A stretch of DNA of 64,000 nt from Colocasia esculenta (taxonomy: Eukaryota > Streptophyta > Magnoliopsida > Alismatales > Araceae). Every line of letters starts with the position of its first letter. The first letter of the stretch is position 1. The notes beneath the pieces were generated by a model. The model was not told the origin of the DNA and ran no database searches. It saw only the letters and a list, made by a program, of their open reading frames with translations. The stretch is taken from positions 70,593,184 through 70,657,183 of the forward strand of contig CM024764.1 of NCBI GenBank assembly GCA_014218235.1, in the 5' to 3' direction. Positions 19,505 to 30,924 of the stretch are shown one piece after another. The position numbers were made by a program, and so were the translations under genes.

Positions 19505-21632
19505 TGTAGCGGTCCTCGTCGTTCAGGCCTGTTAACCTAATAACGAACCTGACACGACTCCGCCTCCCGCGATCGGGCCGAAGCCTCGCAAGGGATATCA
19601 TTCACAAGTCCGTAGCAATATAAAGGAAACAACTCAAATATGTATAAGATCGACAATCTCACAAATATTTACATGAAATGTACATAGCCAATACTCAACA
19701 GTAACCAAACTACAACAGAAACCTGGGGCATACCCCGAGGTGTACAATAGTAAGAAAATTACACTGCGGTGGTGCAGACCCTCCGCTACGATGCGGCTCC
19801 GAGCTAGACGATAGGTGTGAGGTTTCTTACTCTCCCTCACCTAAAAGGGGGTAGGGGTGAGCCTCTCGAGTCACTGGCTTAGTAGGGAAACTCCCCTAAA
19901 AACTGAGCAAAACAGCACAAGTAGTAAAGCAGGAGACTACGCTAACAATTTGTAGAATTAGCTAGCAGGATTTAAAGCTATAAATACCACTTACCGCTTG
20001 CCGCTTAATAGAAACAATAATAATAAATAAACGACAAACCCAACCACGCGTACGTGCTGAAGTAGGAAAACGCCACACTCGAGTCACACAGACTGGCTCA
20101 TGACACCAGCAACTAACCCGGACAAACCACACAGGACTACCTCTCAGTGTCGCAACCACGGACGAAAGGTCCAACTGCCGCTCCACCAAACACAAGCCAA
20201 GAAACTGTGGAGACCAACAAACCACCACATTTGCAGACCACACTACCACAGGCCTATGCCTGTCTAGGGACTCTGGCCCGAGCTCCCTAAAGTGAGGCAC
20301 TGGAAAATAGGACTAGCTGGGGCACAGTACGTCTACTGGTGTCCGCCTCCCCCAACTACGAGCGCGTTACAAGCGACAAAACACAAACTCTCTCTAGTTG
20401 CTGTCCCACTGTCGTCTTTCCCTCAGCCGGACGTGCTACTCAACGCAAGAGTGAGAGTGTCCAGGAAGACGACAAGACCTCGTCGGTACCCAGTACCGGG
20501 ACAAGCCCTGAGCACACACACGTGCCTGGCTCACATAAAACCTGGGGCTCCCAATTGAAGAGGTATCCACGGTAGGCGTCGTACTACTCACCACGGACAC
20601 ACAAACCACGTGAACATAGCACAAATCACGTGAAACCTCACGTCAACCGCGTGAACACCATGCACACACAACATACAACATGCTCCTCAAGCGCCACAGG
20701 TGCCCATGCACCACTTTCCATAGCTACACTATACAATTCCCGATAATCAAATAGTAACATGCACATCAATGCACACAAACAACACTCTCGGCTGCTGTCG
20801 CGACGAGGTCACAGGTCGCCTATTGGTTGCAACACCCCGATATGTCGCGTTAAGAAACCTTAACGCGACAGGTCAGCCTGTCGCGACCTAGTCGCGACGG
20901 ACAGATCTGTCGCCTTTACAGGCGCAAACCCTAACCCGGAATCCATCTTCCGATCACCCCCAAAACCCCTATAAACTAGAGTTTCCATCCATTTTACATG
21001 CTTTAATGTGTGTCCTAGCATGGTTTCTGTTGTTTGGAAAGCACATAACACATTAAACACGCTACACACACAATTCACGGATCAAATCACGTGGAATCTC
21101 CCTACCTCTGTGAAGAACGCGAGGTACGAATCCCACACGGCGTTCCTCCTGCCACACGTAGTGTCCTCACGGCGAGAACACGCCCCAACAACTCGAATCG
21201 CCGAAAAATCCAGCAACAAAACCTCCATGGCCGAGTAGAGCTTGCAAAGGCTCTGCTCGGCTGAAACCTTCTTTAAAACGCAGCTCGGTTGGGAACGCGA
21301 CCCTGTCCCCCGTCGCGACCTGATCGCGACGCAAGAGGCTGTTGCCTTCCCATTCATGACGTCAGCCTGCCCCGCCCCGCGCGCGACACGCGGCGCGCAT
21401 GCAGATGATGACTCAAACCACGATTCCATGATCGCGACGTTGTGAACCGTCGCGTTAAGAACGCAACGCCCCTCACTGTCACGTTCACATACAGTGAACC
21501 AGTGAGTGCTCCTGGCCCAATTGTCGGCCCACAAAGCCTCACAACCTGCGAGAACACCTGCCACACACGTCATCGGCCACACATTGGCCTTCACAAGCAT
21601 GACACAAGGATCCGAACGGTCGAAACGTTACA
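19505..21632 (-). mobile_element. 2128 bp solo LTR (Tekay/Del type) with perfect AAAAC duplication
   Basis: Ends TGTAGCGGTCC and CGAAACGTTACA. The flanks 19500-19504 and 21633-21637 are both AAAAC. It splits the copia integrase between PLWTKT and the downstream core. Like the LTR at 16441 it is full of GTCGCGAC/GTCGCGTT motifs, including a perfect 12 bp arm hairpin with a 4 nt loop at 20843-20870. It has no internal region. Confidence 0.93.
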
Positions 21633-22318
21633 AAAACTCCTGGTGGACTAGTTAATGTTTCAGGTATCAATGGTGCACTTTACTTTGTTACTTTCATAGA
21701 TGATTATTCTAGAAAAGTTTGGGTCTATGCTTTGAAAACTAAGATCAGGTTGTCGATGTTTTCAAAGAGTTTCATGCCATGGTTGAAAGGGAGACAGAAA
21801 GACAGCTAAAATGCATAAGATCAGACAATGGTGGTAAGTATACAAGATTATTTAATGCTTATTGTAGGTCACAGAGCATTCAACATGAGATGACAATTCC
21901 TGGTAGTGGTACACCGTAGCATAATGCAATTACAGAGAGGATGAACCGCACCATCATGAAAAAGACCAGATGTATGCTTTTAGAGGCCAAGTTGCCCAAA
22001 AGGTTTTGGGATGAGGCTTTGAGGATAGCTGTTGATGTGATCAACTTATCACCCTATACAACTATAGATGGAGATATTGCAGAGCATGTATGGTCAGGGA
22101 AAGATGTCTCCTATAGGCACTTGAGGGTGTTTGGTTGTCATGCATTTGCACATGTTCTAGACATTGAAAGGTCCAAATTAGATGGTAAGACAAAAAAATG
22201 TATTTTTCTTGGTTACTCACATGATCAATTTGTTACAGGCTTTGGGATCCAGAAAAGCAGAAGGTGTTCAGAAGTAGAGATGTGGTCTTCTTTGATGATC
22301 AAACCTTTGAGGATTTGA
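21633..22318 (+). pseudogene. Tork/Tnt1-like copia integrase core
   Basis: The first catalytic Asp is in FIDDYSRKVW (GAT 21699-21701), the second in SDNGGKY (GAC 21824-21826) and the Glu in ITERMNRT (GAG 21935-21937), so the DDE triad is intact. A TAG stop at 21917-21919 breaks the GTP-HNA motif, and a frameshift lies near 21740. The clean part (21941-22318) carries LPKRFWDEALRIAVDVINL and HLRVFGCHAFAH before another shift. Confidence 0.87.
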
Positions 22319-22500
22319 AGAAGAAGACACTAGCCAAGACTTCTGTAGAGAGACTAGCAAACTGTGACCCAGTTACTCCTCCAGCATGTCAAGGTGATGG
22401 GAGAGATGTGCAGGAAGATGGTGCAGAGGCTGATGTTGACTTAGCTGCAGGACATGCTGAGTAAGAAGAAGATGGAGAGCAACCTTCTGCAGAACCTCAG
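22264..22500 (+). pseudogene. copia integrase C-terminal region
   Basis: The shifted frame encodes FRSRDVVFFDDQTFEDLKKK and an acidic linker ending at a TAA near 22462. It corresponds to the integrase-RT linker, with further decay up to 22535. Confidence 0.7.
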
Positions 22501-22535
22501 CTAAGAAGATCTTTAGACAACATCAACCTTCCAAA

Positions 22536-23018
22536 TTGTACTCTACAGATGAATATGTGATGCTTACTGATGCAGGTGAACTAGAGAGTTACCAGGAGGC
22601 ACTTGAAAGTGAGCAGAAAAAAGAGTGGATTATAGCTATGCAGGAAGAGATGGATGCTCTACAGAAGAATCACACATATGATTTGGTACAACTACCAAAG
22701 AGAAGGAAGATCTTGAAGAACAAATGGGTTTTCAGGTTGAAGACTCAAAACCAATGTTCTCATCCAAAGTACAAAGCTAGACTAGTGGTGAAAGGCTTTG
22801 ATCAAAAGAAAGGTATTGACTTTAAAGAGATTTTTTCTCCTATTGTTAAAATGTCTTCTACCCGTGTTGCTCTAGGTGTTGCTGCTAGTCTGGACTTGGA
22901 GGTTGAGCAGTTGGATGTGAAGATAGCTTTCCTTCGTGGTGATTTGAAGGAGGAAATTTATATGAGCAACCAGAAGGTTTCAAAGTCAAAGGTAAAGAAA
23001 AACTTGTCTACAAGTTGA
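22536..23018 (+). pseudogene. Tork/Tnt1-like copia RT, first part
   Basis: Contains SEQKKEWIIAMQEEMDALQK, LKNKWVFRLKTQ, KARLVVKGFDQKKGIDF and EQLDVKIAFLRGDLKEEIYM (the first catalytic Asp lies in LDV). A frameshift follows EEIYM, where related elements read EQPEGF. Confidence 0.88.
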
Positions 23019-23341
23019 AGAAGAGCTTGTATGGATTGAAGCAAGCTCCAAGGCAGTGGTACAAGAAGTTTGATTCATTTATGGCTGAAAATAGATACAA
23101 AAGAACGGCTTCAGATCATTGTGTATACATCAAATGGTTTGGTGAGAATTTTATTATTCTCCTATTATATGTTGATGACATACTTATTCTTGGAAAAGAT
23201 ATGTCTATGATTGAAGGGTTGAAGAAAGAACTTCGAAAGTCCTTTGCAATGAAGGACATGGGGCCTGCAAAGCAAATACTAGGCATGCAGATTTCTCATG
23301 ATAGAAAAGCAAAGAAAATATAGTTATCGTAGGAGAAATAC
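23015..23341 (+). pseudogene. Tork/Tnt1-like copia RT, active-site part
   Basis: KKSLYGLKQAPRQWYKKFDS, then LLYVDDILILGKD with the YVDD active site intact, and KSFAMKDMGPAKQILGMQI. It ends at a stop where related elements read LSQ. The frame resumes at 23342. Confidence 0.9.
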
Positions 23342-24092
23342 ATGGAGAAGGTGTTGGATAGGTTTAGTATGAGCAATGTAAAGCCAGTTGGTTCTCCATT
23401 TGCAGGTCACTTCAAGTTGTGTTCAGAGCCGAGTCCAACAAGTGAAGAGGAGAATGAGAAAATGCAGAAAGTTCCTTATACTCCAGCAGTCAGAAGTCTG
23501 ATATATGCAATGGTATGTACGAGGCCGGACATCACATATGCAGTGAGTGTTGCTAGTAGATTTCTTGTAAATCTAGGAAAAGAGCACTGGGCAGCAGTGA
23601 CGTGGATTCTTAGGTATCTCTGAGGAAGTTTCAAAGTTTGTTTAAGCTTTGGAGGTGGACCACCTGTGTTGATAGGTTACACAGATGCAGATATGGCAAG
23701 AGATATTAATACGAGGAAGTCCACATCAGGTTTTATTTTTACTTTTGCAGGGGGAGTTGTGTCATGGCAATTTAGATTGCAGAGGTGTATTGCGCTCTCC
23801 ACCACATAAGCAGAATATATTGATGCCACAGAGGTTTGCAAAGAGATGCTGTGGATGAAAGAATTCTTACAAGAATTGGGGCTGAAATAGAAAAATTATG
23901 TGGTGTATTGTGACAACCAAAGTGTCATCCACTTGTGCAAGAACCCGACTTTTTATTCCAAGTCAAAACATATAGATGTTAGATATCATTGGATCAGAAA
24001 TGTGTTTGAAGAGAAACAGTTGCAACTTCAAAAAATTCACACAGATGTTAATGAGGTAGACATGTTGACAAAGATCTTGCCAAAAGAAAAGT
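23342..24092 (+). pseudogene. Tork/Tnt1-like copia connection and RNase H
   Basis: EKVLDRFSMSNVKPVGSPF, then PYTPAVRSLIYAMVCTRPDI up to a TGA at 23621-23623. RNase H follows with GYTDADMARD, TRKSTSGFIF, AEYIDATE (after a TAA replacing the preceding Glu), YCDNQSVIHL and the C-terminal HIDVRYHWIRNVFEEKQLQL and DMLTKILPKEK. Four stops in all; the end of pol is otherwise normal. Confidence 0.88.
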
Positions 24093-24162
24093 AAGAGATA
24101 TGCCGACGGCTGATCGGCATGGCTTCACATTGAGGAGTCATAGAACAGCCTCCCTTATGGGC

Positions 24163-24175
24163 TGAAGGGAGAGGT
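24163..24175 (+). promoter_or_regulatory. polypurine tract
   Basis: GAAGGGAGAGG-type purine run (TGAAGGGAGAGGT) directly before the LTR start TGTTGGG. It primes plus-strand DNA synthesis. Confidence 0.75.
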
Positions 24176-25100
24176 TGTTGGGCCTCATGGCCCACTTGTT
24201 CAGTCCATGTGGGTTTTAGTAATCCACAGCTAGCCCACATGATGCTTTGACCCCCCATCTTTTGATCAACGGTGGAGATGAGTTTCTTTTAACAAATGGA
24301 AACAAAATGACAAAAGGAAGGGGCTTGCGGCTGGGCAAAAGTGTGGTGCACGGCTACAGTAGAAAAAGAAGTTTTGTTTCTGATTTTTTTTCTTCTTGGC
24401 CTTTGCGGCGGAGTGCGCAGGGTAGCAGCAGCGCGGGAGGGTTCTTCCTCGTGCGCGGCCGCGAGGAGAAAAAAAGAAAGGGGTTGTGCGATCAGAGGAG
24501 CAACATGTCATGTGGCGTGTGCGACTGTGCTAGGAGAGACATCCGGCAGGAATAAGAAACAGAGATAAGGAAGAAGACAGGGCAACGTAAAAAGTTGTTC
24601 ATCATTTTTTCACGTAAATTTTGGTGTCATATGTGATTGTGTGTTCTGTTCATTTTTTCACTACGTGTTAATCTGCTCGAATTTATTCCTATACAAATAT
24701 TTTATTCCCTTCAAGTCGGTGGGTCCAAAAGAGCCTTGCTTCTCCTCCTCCCCCATCTTGAGCACTGGCCCTCCCTTCTTCTCTCTTCTATATATAGGAG
24801 GACAAAGGAGGCAAAGACCATCAAGTTGATGGCATAAACCAAACAACAACAGCATATGGATGTGATTAATCTCCAAGGGTGTATCTAAATCCTCCCCCTT
24901 TTCTTCCCTTATGATCACATGCTTATATGAGTGGAAAGATGGCATTGCCTTGCCAAAAGGAAAAGAACAGGGGACATGACAACAACCAGATGGGTGTAGA
25001 TGTGGGGGGGGTAGCCAAGCAAAGTCCAAGCCCACCCCAATCCTCTCCACAGAGAAATGTTTGGACGGCAACATCCATTTGTTTGTAGAAAAAGGACATG
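24176..25100 (+). mobile_element. 3' LTR of the Tork/Tnt1-like copia (right end uncertain)
   Basis: Starts TGTTGGGCCTCATGG after the polypurine tract. A TATA-like CTATATATAGGAGG lies at about 24788-24801, consistent with the U3/R boundary. I could not find a matching 5' LTR or a duplication, so the right edge is a guess. Frames inside are spurious. Confidence 0.55.
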
Positions 25101-25862
25101 TAGAAATGGTAAAGAGAGCAAAATAAGACCATGAAAGGGACCTGGCTCATGACTGGTGTTGACCATAACTTACTGAGGAGAATTAAGAGAAATACGTAAT
25201 AACATGACGAAAAGGAATCTGGTAAAAAAAGTGGGGGGTGATTAAGTTTCAAATTTCATCAATAAGTATTTAGGAATAACATGAAAATTTTGGTACCTTT
25301 TTTTATTCTGAGAGTTTAAAATTTAAGTTCAAAACCTACATCAACTTGGCTGTGGTATTTGAGATTTAATAGAAATGGTAAATAAACTAGCAAAAAGATG
25401 TGGAAGTAAATATGATGTTGTGATATATTTTTATTATTTGGAGTCAAGTTTACTGTCATGGAAAGGGAGAGAAAGTCGGGCCCTGGAGCTGCGAACGGCG
25501 TTTGTACAGCAACCTAGCGATAGGACACAGGAGAAATATCAACTCCAAGTGTCACTTCGTGGAGAAGTTAAAGATCTTTGCAAACACCATACGGATCTAG
25601 TGTCGGGGTAACGCAGAAGAGGATGCCGTGATGGCCAATCCCATCGTCAAGATGGGGCTAACCCTGTTGAAACGATGCGAGGGGTGCAAGAGGAAGGTGA
25701 GGCTGCTGCTAGGATTCCATACCTATAGACGTGTGATATAAAGTAGACAACAGATTAAGTATGACATCTGAGAGATTCTTGTTCGAAGTGATCTTGTGTA
25801 GTTAGATGCCACCCTTCCCCGACGCTGACATGAAATAGATAGCTGCTATTGCTGAAGTTTCG

Positions 25863-25919
<57 letters not shown>

Positions 25920-26888
25920 CCCATATTAATGGGGCAAGGTGATGGTGATTTCTCGTGAACCATTCCCATTCTATCCAGCTGACCATCGCAAAGGTTATAA
26001 CGAGGCAAAGTTAATTCCAAATGTTTTCCTTATCTAGTTACAGATCTTCATCCATTCTTTAATTTTATGTTTAAAAGAAACTCGCCGCCTTATTCATAAC
26101 AATTAATGAACCACAAAGTCCTCGTTAATGAAATTAATTAGATGATGATGCGGCCTCAAGTAGATAAGGGCGGCGATGTAGTCTAGTAATCATTACCTCT
26201 CCCATCTCTTATAAGAGATGGAGCACCTTAAGATACATATAGCAAACCAGAGAGGAGCAAGTGTTGAGGGACCTCGACACACTCTACCCCTTTTACACAC
26301 ACACACACTTTCTTGTTTTGGTTGTCTACATGCACAAGTGGTATTTTCCCATCAACAAATTTAAGAATCAGTGAAAATTGAATGGTGAAAACTTATTGAT
26401 CACTTCTTAATCCCTACAAATACTATTCCAAAGTAGTGGTTTTTTTGGGCCAAGGTGCGATGGTCAAAAACAACTTGAATCAATCCCTTTGAACAAGATC
26501 ATGTGATACCCTTTCTCTCAATCAGATAATATATCCAATCCAAACGATCTCAACCCCTAGGTGGCTATGGCCAGAGTCATGCTATTATTGTTGGTCACCA
26601 GAAAAGAGCAAAGGAACATACTGGGCACGTGGAGAGACAATATCCAAATAGGGTAGTGGGGTGTTAGATAGTAGACGAGATCTTGCCCTATTATTTGCTG
26701 TAGACGTGGTTATGCCAATAAAATCAGAGTAAGGAGCCTTATCGTGGCTCAAAAGGTTGGGACTCAACTTTGACGAGAATGCAATTGTTTTGAGAACGAA
26801 GAATCTAGGGTTACGGCCCCTCCCGCCTACTCTTTGGATGGTTTTCGATGATATGATGGTGTGGTGGCTACTTTTAGCCACCTAAGTC
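25101..26888. other. intergenic stretch without a supported gene
   Basis: AT-rich DNA with one (TA)n microsatellite (25869-25915). Frames of about 70-100 codons show no recognisable domain. Confidence 0.45.
25869..25915. repeat. (TA)n microsatellite
   Basis: About 23 uninterrupted TA units. Confidence 0.95.
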
Positions 26889-27685
26889 TGCGAGGCCCAT
26901 TGCGACCCATCGTCATCCTATAGACGGGCGGGGCCTTTCGACGGGGCAACACGTGTCCTTGGGAAAAAGCTGAAAATCCCGAGGACGATCTCTGCTCCTA
27001 AGTGCTCTCAGGATCCCAGGGGCGGTTAGCAAACGTCCCACGATCTGTTCGGCCCATGCCTTATCTACCAAACAGATCTTGCAGGAAGCATGCCTTAGAC
27101 CCGCCGACAGTAGTAAGTGCCCAGGTATCAGTTACCGAACAGCCAGCTCGGCTGATGAGAAAAGCCAGTCACTGAGCACCTGGTTCAGCTTACCGAACAG
27201 GTAACCTGCTCGGTATCCTCCGCCCAGGAAGCTCCAGGGAGCCCTCCATCTCTTTGCGACGGTTACAACAGCTGCATCGTGCACGCCCCACTATCAAGCA
27301 GCGCATTAACTGCCGAGCCCCTCAACGGACGTCTCAACGCATAACTCCTCGCCAAGAGCGCTAACTGGCGTGTCCTTTTTGGCATTGATAGGGGACGTTT
27401 AAACCCCACTCTCTCATGACCCTCGCCTATAAAAGGCCTAGGTGATCTCCATGCAAAGGTATGCATCCATACGCGCATGAAGCCACACACTTCACTGAGC
27501 CTTCCTTCTCCAAGCCATTGAGCAGTCTAATGACTTAGGCATCGGAGGGTTCTCCCCGGTTCTTCAACCAGGCCCCCCTGAACCTGTCCTGCTTTTGCAG
27601 GTCTCTGTCCGCGCCGGTGACCATTTTCCCCATCTCTAAGTGGAGGCCCGTTTGGCTCCGGCCCAAATAGGAAAACGCCCTCACA
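26889..27685 (+). mobile_element. 5' LTR of a Tat-like gypsy element, 797 bp
   Basis: Starts TGCGAGGCCC and ends GCCCTCACA, an imperfect inverted pair. A TATA box (CCTATAAAAGG) lies at about 27425-27435. The primer binding site starts two bases downstream. The LTR drives transcription of the gag-pol region to its right. Its 3' partner would lie beyond the assembly gap. Confidence 0.8.
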
Positions 27686-27686
27686 C

Positions 27687-27708
27687 TTTTGGCGCCGTCT
27701 GTGGGAAC
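27687..27708 (+). promoter_or_regulatory. primer binding site, Tat type
   Basis: TTTTGGCGCCGTCTGTGGGA follows the LTR end. This is the TGGCGCCGT-type primer site characteristic of Tat/Athila-group gypsy elements. Confidence 0.85.
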
Positions 27709-27718
27709 GACAACAGCC

Positions 27719-28051
27719 ATGGCTCGTGGACGATTCTCATACCAGAATGTTGGGAGCCGAATGACGAGGTCCCCTCAGTCCAGGGCAGACTCTCGTCAGC
27801 GGGTTCCCCCTGTCGATGTCGCCGTCGCTCCCACCGGTGCAACTGGCGTCGTCCCTGTCGTCGTCATGCCTGCAACTGCCCTGGAGGTAGCTGAACTCCG
27901 GGGACAAATGCAGCACTTGACAGGGATCTGTCAGGGGCTCCAGGCCCAGATGACCAGGCAGCCAGCCCCAGCAGCCTCCTTGCCACAGGAGCATCAAGCG
28001 GAGTCGTCTCACCGATGCTCTCGTGCCCCTCCTGCGCCGCTGGAGCAGTAG
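27719..28051 (+). pseudogene. Tat gag N-terminal part
   Basis: The product starts MARGRFSYQNVGSRMTR 11 bases after the primer site. It has an alanine/valine-rich segment and a possible coiled coil (ALEVAELRGQMQHL), and stops at EQ-TAG just before the hAT MITE. Gag continues after the MITE at 28454. The stop lies upstream of the insertion, so the copy already carries a lesion independent of it. Confidence 0.75.
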
Positions 28052-28067
28052 GAAGATTCGCCGCGAC

Positions 28068-28453
28068 TAGGGCTATTCATAATATGGTCCAAACCGTAAA
28101 ACTGAACCGAACCGGCCAGTTCGGTTTGGTTCGGTTCGGGTTGAGAGGTCCCACGGTTCAATTCGGTTTCCCACTGGAAAACCAAATGAACCGAATATAT
28201 ATTAAATATATAATATATATCAAAGAGAAGCACGTAGCCCAGTGGGCTAGCACCTCCCACTTCCCTAGGCAGACCTGAGTTCGATACTCAGGTCCGCCAT
28301 CTGGGCCATTAAAATTTGTTTTTTTTTATATATTTCAGATCGAACCGAACCGAACCGATTCGGTTCGGTTCGGTTCGGTTCGAACTTAATTTTGGTTCGG
28401 TTTCGGTTCACCCAAAAAGTGGGGTGAACCGAACCGAACCATGTTCACCCCTA
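28068..28453. mobile_element. 386 bp hAT MITE with perfect 8 bp target duplication
   Basis: GCCGCGAC flanks both sides (28060-28067 and 28454-28461), the 8 bp duplication diagnostic of the hAT superfamily. Termini read TAGGGCTATTCAT and, on the opposite strand, TAGGGGTGAACAT. Both subterminal regions are packed with GGTTC/GAACC repeats (CGGTTCGGTTCGG). A tRNA-like module sits in the middle. It interrupts gag of the Tat element. Confidence 0.92.
28232..28312 (+). mobile_element. tRNA-like Pol III promoter module (possible SINE head)
   Basis: Box A TAGCCCAGTGG (28235-28245) fits TRGYNNARYGG. Box B within GAGTTCGATACTC (28277-28289) fits GWTCRANNC. Spacing is about 31 bp, as in tRNA genes, but the sequence does not fold as a full tRNA. 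A short T run follows at 28318-28326. It sits within the hAT MITE. Confidence 0.6.
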
Positions 28454-30065
28454 GCCGCGACGATCGCGTCGGGCCCCATCTGGGAGGCGCACGCCAGAGC
28501 GTCGCGGCCGCTCGCCATGTCGCTCCACGGTGGCTCCACCCCCCGCACACTCCGTTGAGGGTGCCAATTCCCATAGGTCCAGACGCGAGGCTTCTTCGCC
28601 CTCAGACCTGGAGCTGGCCAGGCGTCTGCGCCACGTCGTCGACTTGGAACGTCGTGTCGATGCGATGGTCCAGCGAGCAGAGGGCAAGGCTCCAATGGAC
28701 AAAGACCTGGCCTTCCGCTCCCCCTTCACCGCGGAGATCCTGGAAGCTCGGGTCTCCCCCAAGCTTCCCCTGCCCACCATCGCGCCATACGATGGCACCA
28801 CCGATCCGGTGGATCACATCCATAGGTTCGAGTCACATATGGTGTTCCATGGGGCATCTGATGCGGCCAAGTGCCGGGCCTTTCCGGCCACCCTAAAAGA
28901 AACTGCCAGGGCCTGGTTTGAAGCCCTCCCTGCAGGTTCCATTTCTTCCTTCCACCAGTTGAAGAAGTCCTTTCAGGACAACTTCCTAGGCGGAAGGTTG
29001 CAACCGCGCACTGCGGCCTCCCTTCTCGCTGTTCGGCAGAAGAAGGGAGAAGCGCTCTGGGACTACGTCAAGAGGTTCCAGACTGAGGCGCTCCACATCC
29101 CACGCCTCGACGTCCCTTTAGCCACCAGTGCCCTCATCCAAGACACTCGCGATGGCTTCCTGCAGAGAACGTTGGGAGTACAACAGCCATCCACCCTCGC
29201 CGAGCTGCTCTCCACCGCCCAGCGTCACGCCGCCTGCGAGGAGAGCCTGGCCGCTGGCCGAGCAGAGCAGGGCGAATCATTGGATAAGAAGAGGCCTTCC
29301 GACAACGGTTCCGACCGTGATCGGAAGAAAGGGCGGCACAACGGGGACTCATCGTGCCGACCACACCCCTTCACCGACTACACCCCGCTCACGGTGGCAC
29401 CCGAACAGATCTTGGCGGAAATCCGTGATGAGCCATATGTTCGGTGGCCACCAAGGATGCGCTCCGACCCCCGAAGGTGCAACCAAGAAAAGTACTGTCG
29501 CTTCCACCGCGAGCACGGCCACGACACCTCCGAGTGCTGTCAGCTCAAGGATGAGATCGAGTCCTTAATTAAACACGGCTACCTTGGGTGGTATGTGCGC
29601 CGCAATGAAGACTGCCAAAGGCGCCGAGAGCGGACTCCCAAGCAGCCCATCAATAACAAGCCCAATGGGCAAGAAATCCACGTGATCGCGAGAGGCTTCG
29701 GCGCAGATGGAGAAAGTACCCAAAGCCGACGTGATTATGCTCGGCGGGTACATATCGTGGACAGGCCTTCAGCACCCCGACCAGCCCCTTATCCCCCTAG
29801 TCCCACACGTGCACATCCCGAGGACGTTATAACCTTCTCGGACGAAGATCTTGTAGGAGTTACTACTCCACACACTGATGCGTTGGTGGTCACGGCCACC
29901 ATCAACCATTGTAATGTGCGCCAGATCTTGGTGGATAATGGAAGTGCACCAGATGTGTTGGCCTACGACTGCTTTTTACTTATGGGTCTGAAAATTGACC
30001 AGCTCACCCTTGTTGAGTCACCTATGTTCGGCTTCTCAGGGGTCTCGGTTCAGCCCATGGGATGA
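28454..30065 (+). pseudogene. Tat gag and protease
   Basis: The main open part runs 28530-30065 (511 residues from the first Met, which is not the true start). Retrotransposon gag core: PTIAPYDGTTDPVDHIHRFE through KSFQDNFLGG and LLAVRQKKGEALWDYVKRF. A CHHC-type nucleic-acid-binding knuckle follows (CRFHREHGHDTSEC). The protease has RQILVDNGSAPDVLAYDCF, with the DNGSA variant of D-T/S-G that is usual in Tat elements. The frame ends at a TGA in QPMG-stop, then continues in the same frame as ARLSMTLGTAPRS. Confidence 0.88.
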
Positions 30066-30824
30066 GCTCGCCTCTCAATGACTCTTGGGACGGCCCCAAG
30101 AAGCATGACCAAGATGGTGGACTTCTTGGTCATCCAGAATATGTCTGGTTACAACGCCATCCTAGGCAGAGGCCTGATCGGCAGACTTAAGGTGGTACCT
30201 TCGTCACTCCATCAGAAGATGAAGTTTCCTACTCCTTGTGGGATCGGCGAGGTGCTCGGCAACCAGCGTGAGTCTTGGCGGTGCTATGTCCTCTCGCTAA
30301 GGGACAAGCAGCCTCTCGAGGCCCTGGCCCCCATGACTCTGCAAGCCGACCAGCCTTCCACCAGTCGAGGAACTCCTACTGAGGATCTGCTTCCAGTCCG
30401 CATAGATAACGACCCCGAGCATGTCCTCTATATTGGCTCGCTGCTTCCGGAAGCCGAACAGCAACGCTACAAGGCATTCCTCTTAGCCAATCTAGATGGG
30501 TTTGCATGGTCGGATGACGAGCTACCAGGCATCCCTCCGGAAGTGATGGTGCATCGTCTTCGTCTGGATCCGAAGGTTCCACCTGTCCAGCAGCGACGGC
30601 GACCCGTCAACCGAGAACGGCAGGCCGTGATCCACGATCACATCGTTAAAAGCCAAACAGTTGGGCTCCTCGGGGAAGCCCACTACCCAAGGTGGATCTC
30701 CAATGTGGTCCTCGTATGCAAAGCTAATGGCAAATGGCGCGTATGTGTGGACTACAAAGATCTTAACAAGGCTACGCCCAAGGACAACTTTCCTTTGCCG
30801 CGCATCGACCAGCTAGTGGATGCC
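30066..30824 (+). pseudogene. Tat protease end and RT start, cut by assembly gap
   Basis: The same frame continues past the TGA: TKMVDFLVIQNMSGYNAILG, RGLIGRLKVVPSSLHQKMKF, then the RT start (LPGIPPEVMVHRLRLDP, PRWISNVVLVCKANGKWRVC, VDYKDLNKATPKDNFPLPRI). It ends at the gap before the palm domain. Except for the single stop it appears well preserved. Confidence 0.9.
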
Positions 30825-30924
30825 NNNNNNNNNNNNNNNNNNNNNNNNNNNNNNNNNNNNNNNNNNNNNNNNNNNNNNNNNNNNNNNNNNNNNNNNNNNN
30901 NNNNNNNNNNNNNNNNNNNNNNNN
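30825..30924. other. assembly gap of exactly 100 N
   Basis: One hundred N, the conventional placeholder for a gap of unknown length. Tat sequence lies on the left and Tekay LTR on the right, so continuity across it should not be assumed. Confidence 0.99.

Noticed and set aside
26585..26881. 98-codon minus-strand frame beside the Tat LTR
   Set aside because: No recognisable domain, and its start overlaps the LTR flank.
28232..28312. Functional tRNA gene
   Set aside because: Boxes A and B are present, but no acceptor stem or anticodon arm folds correctly, and it lies inside a MITE.
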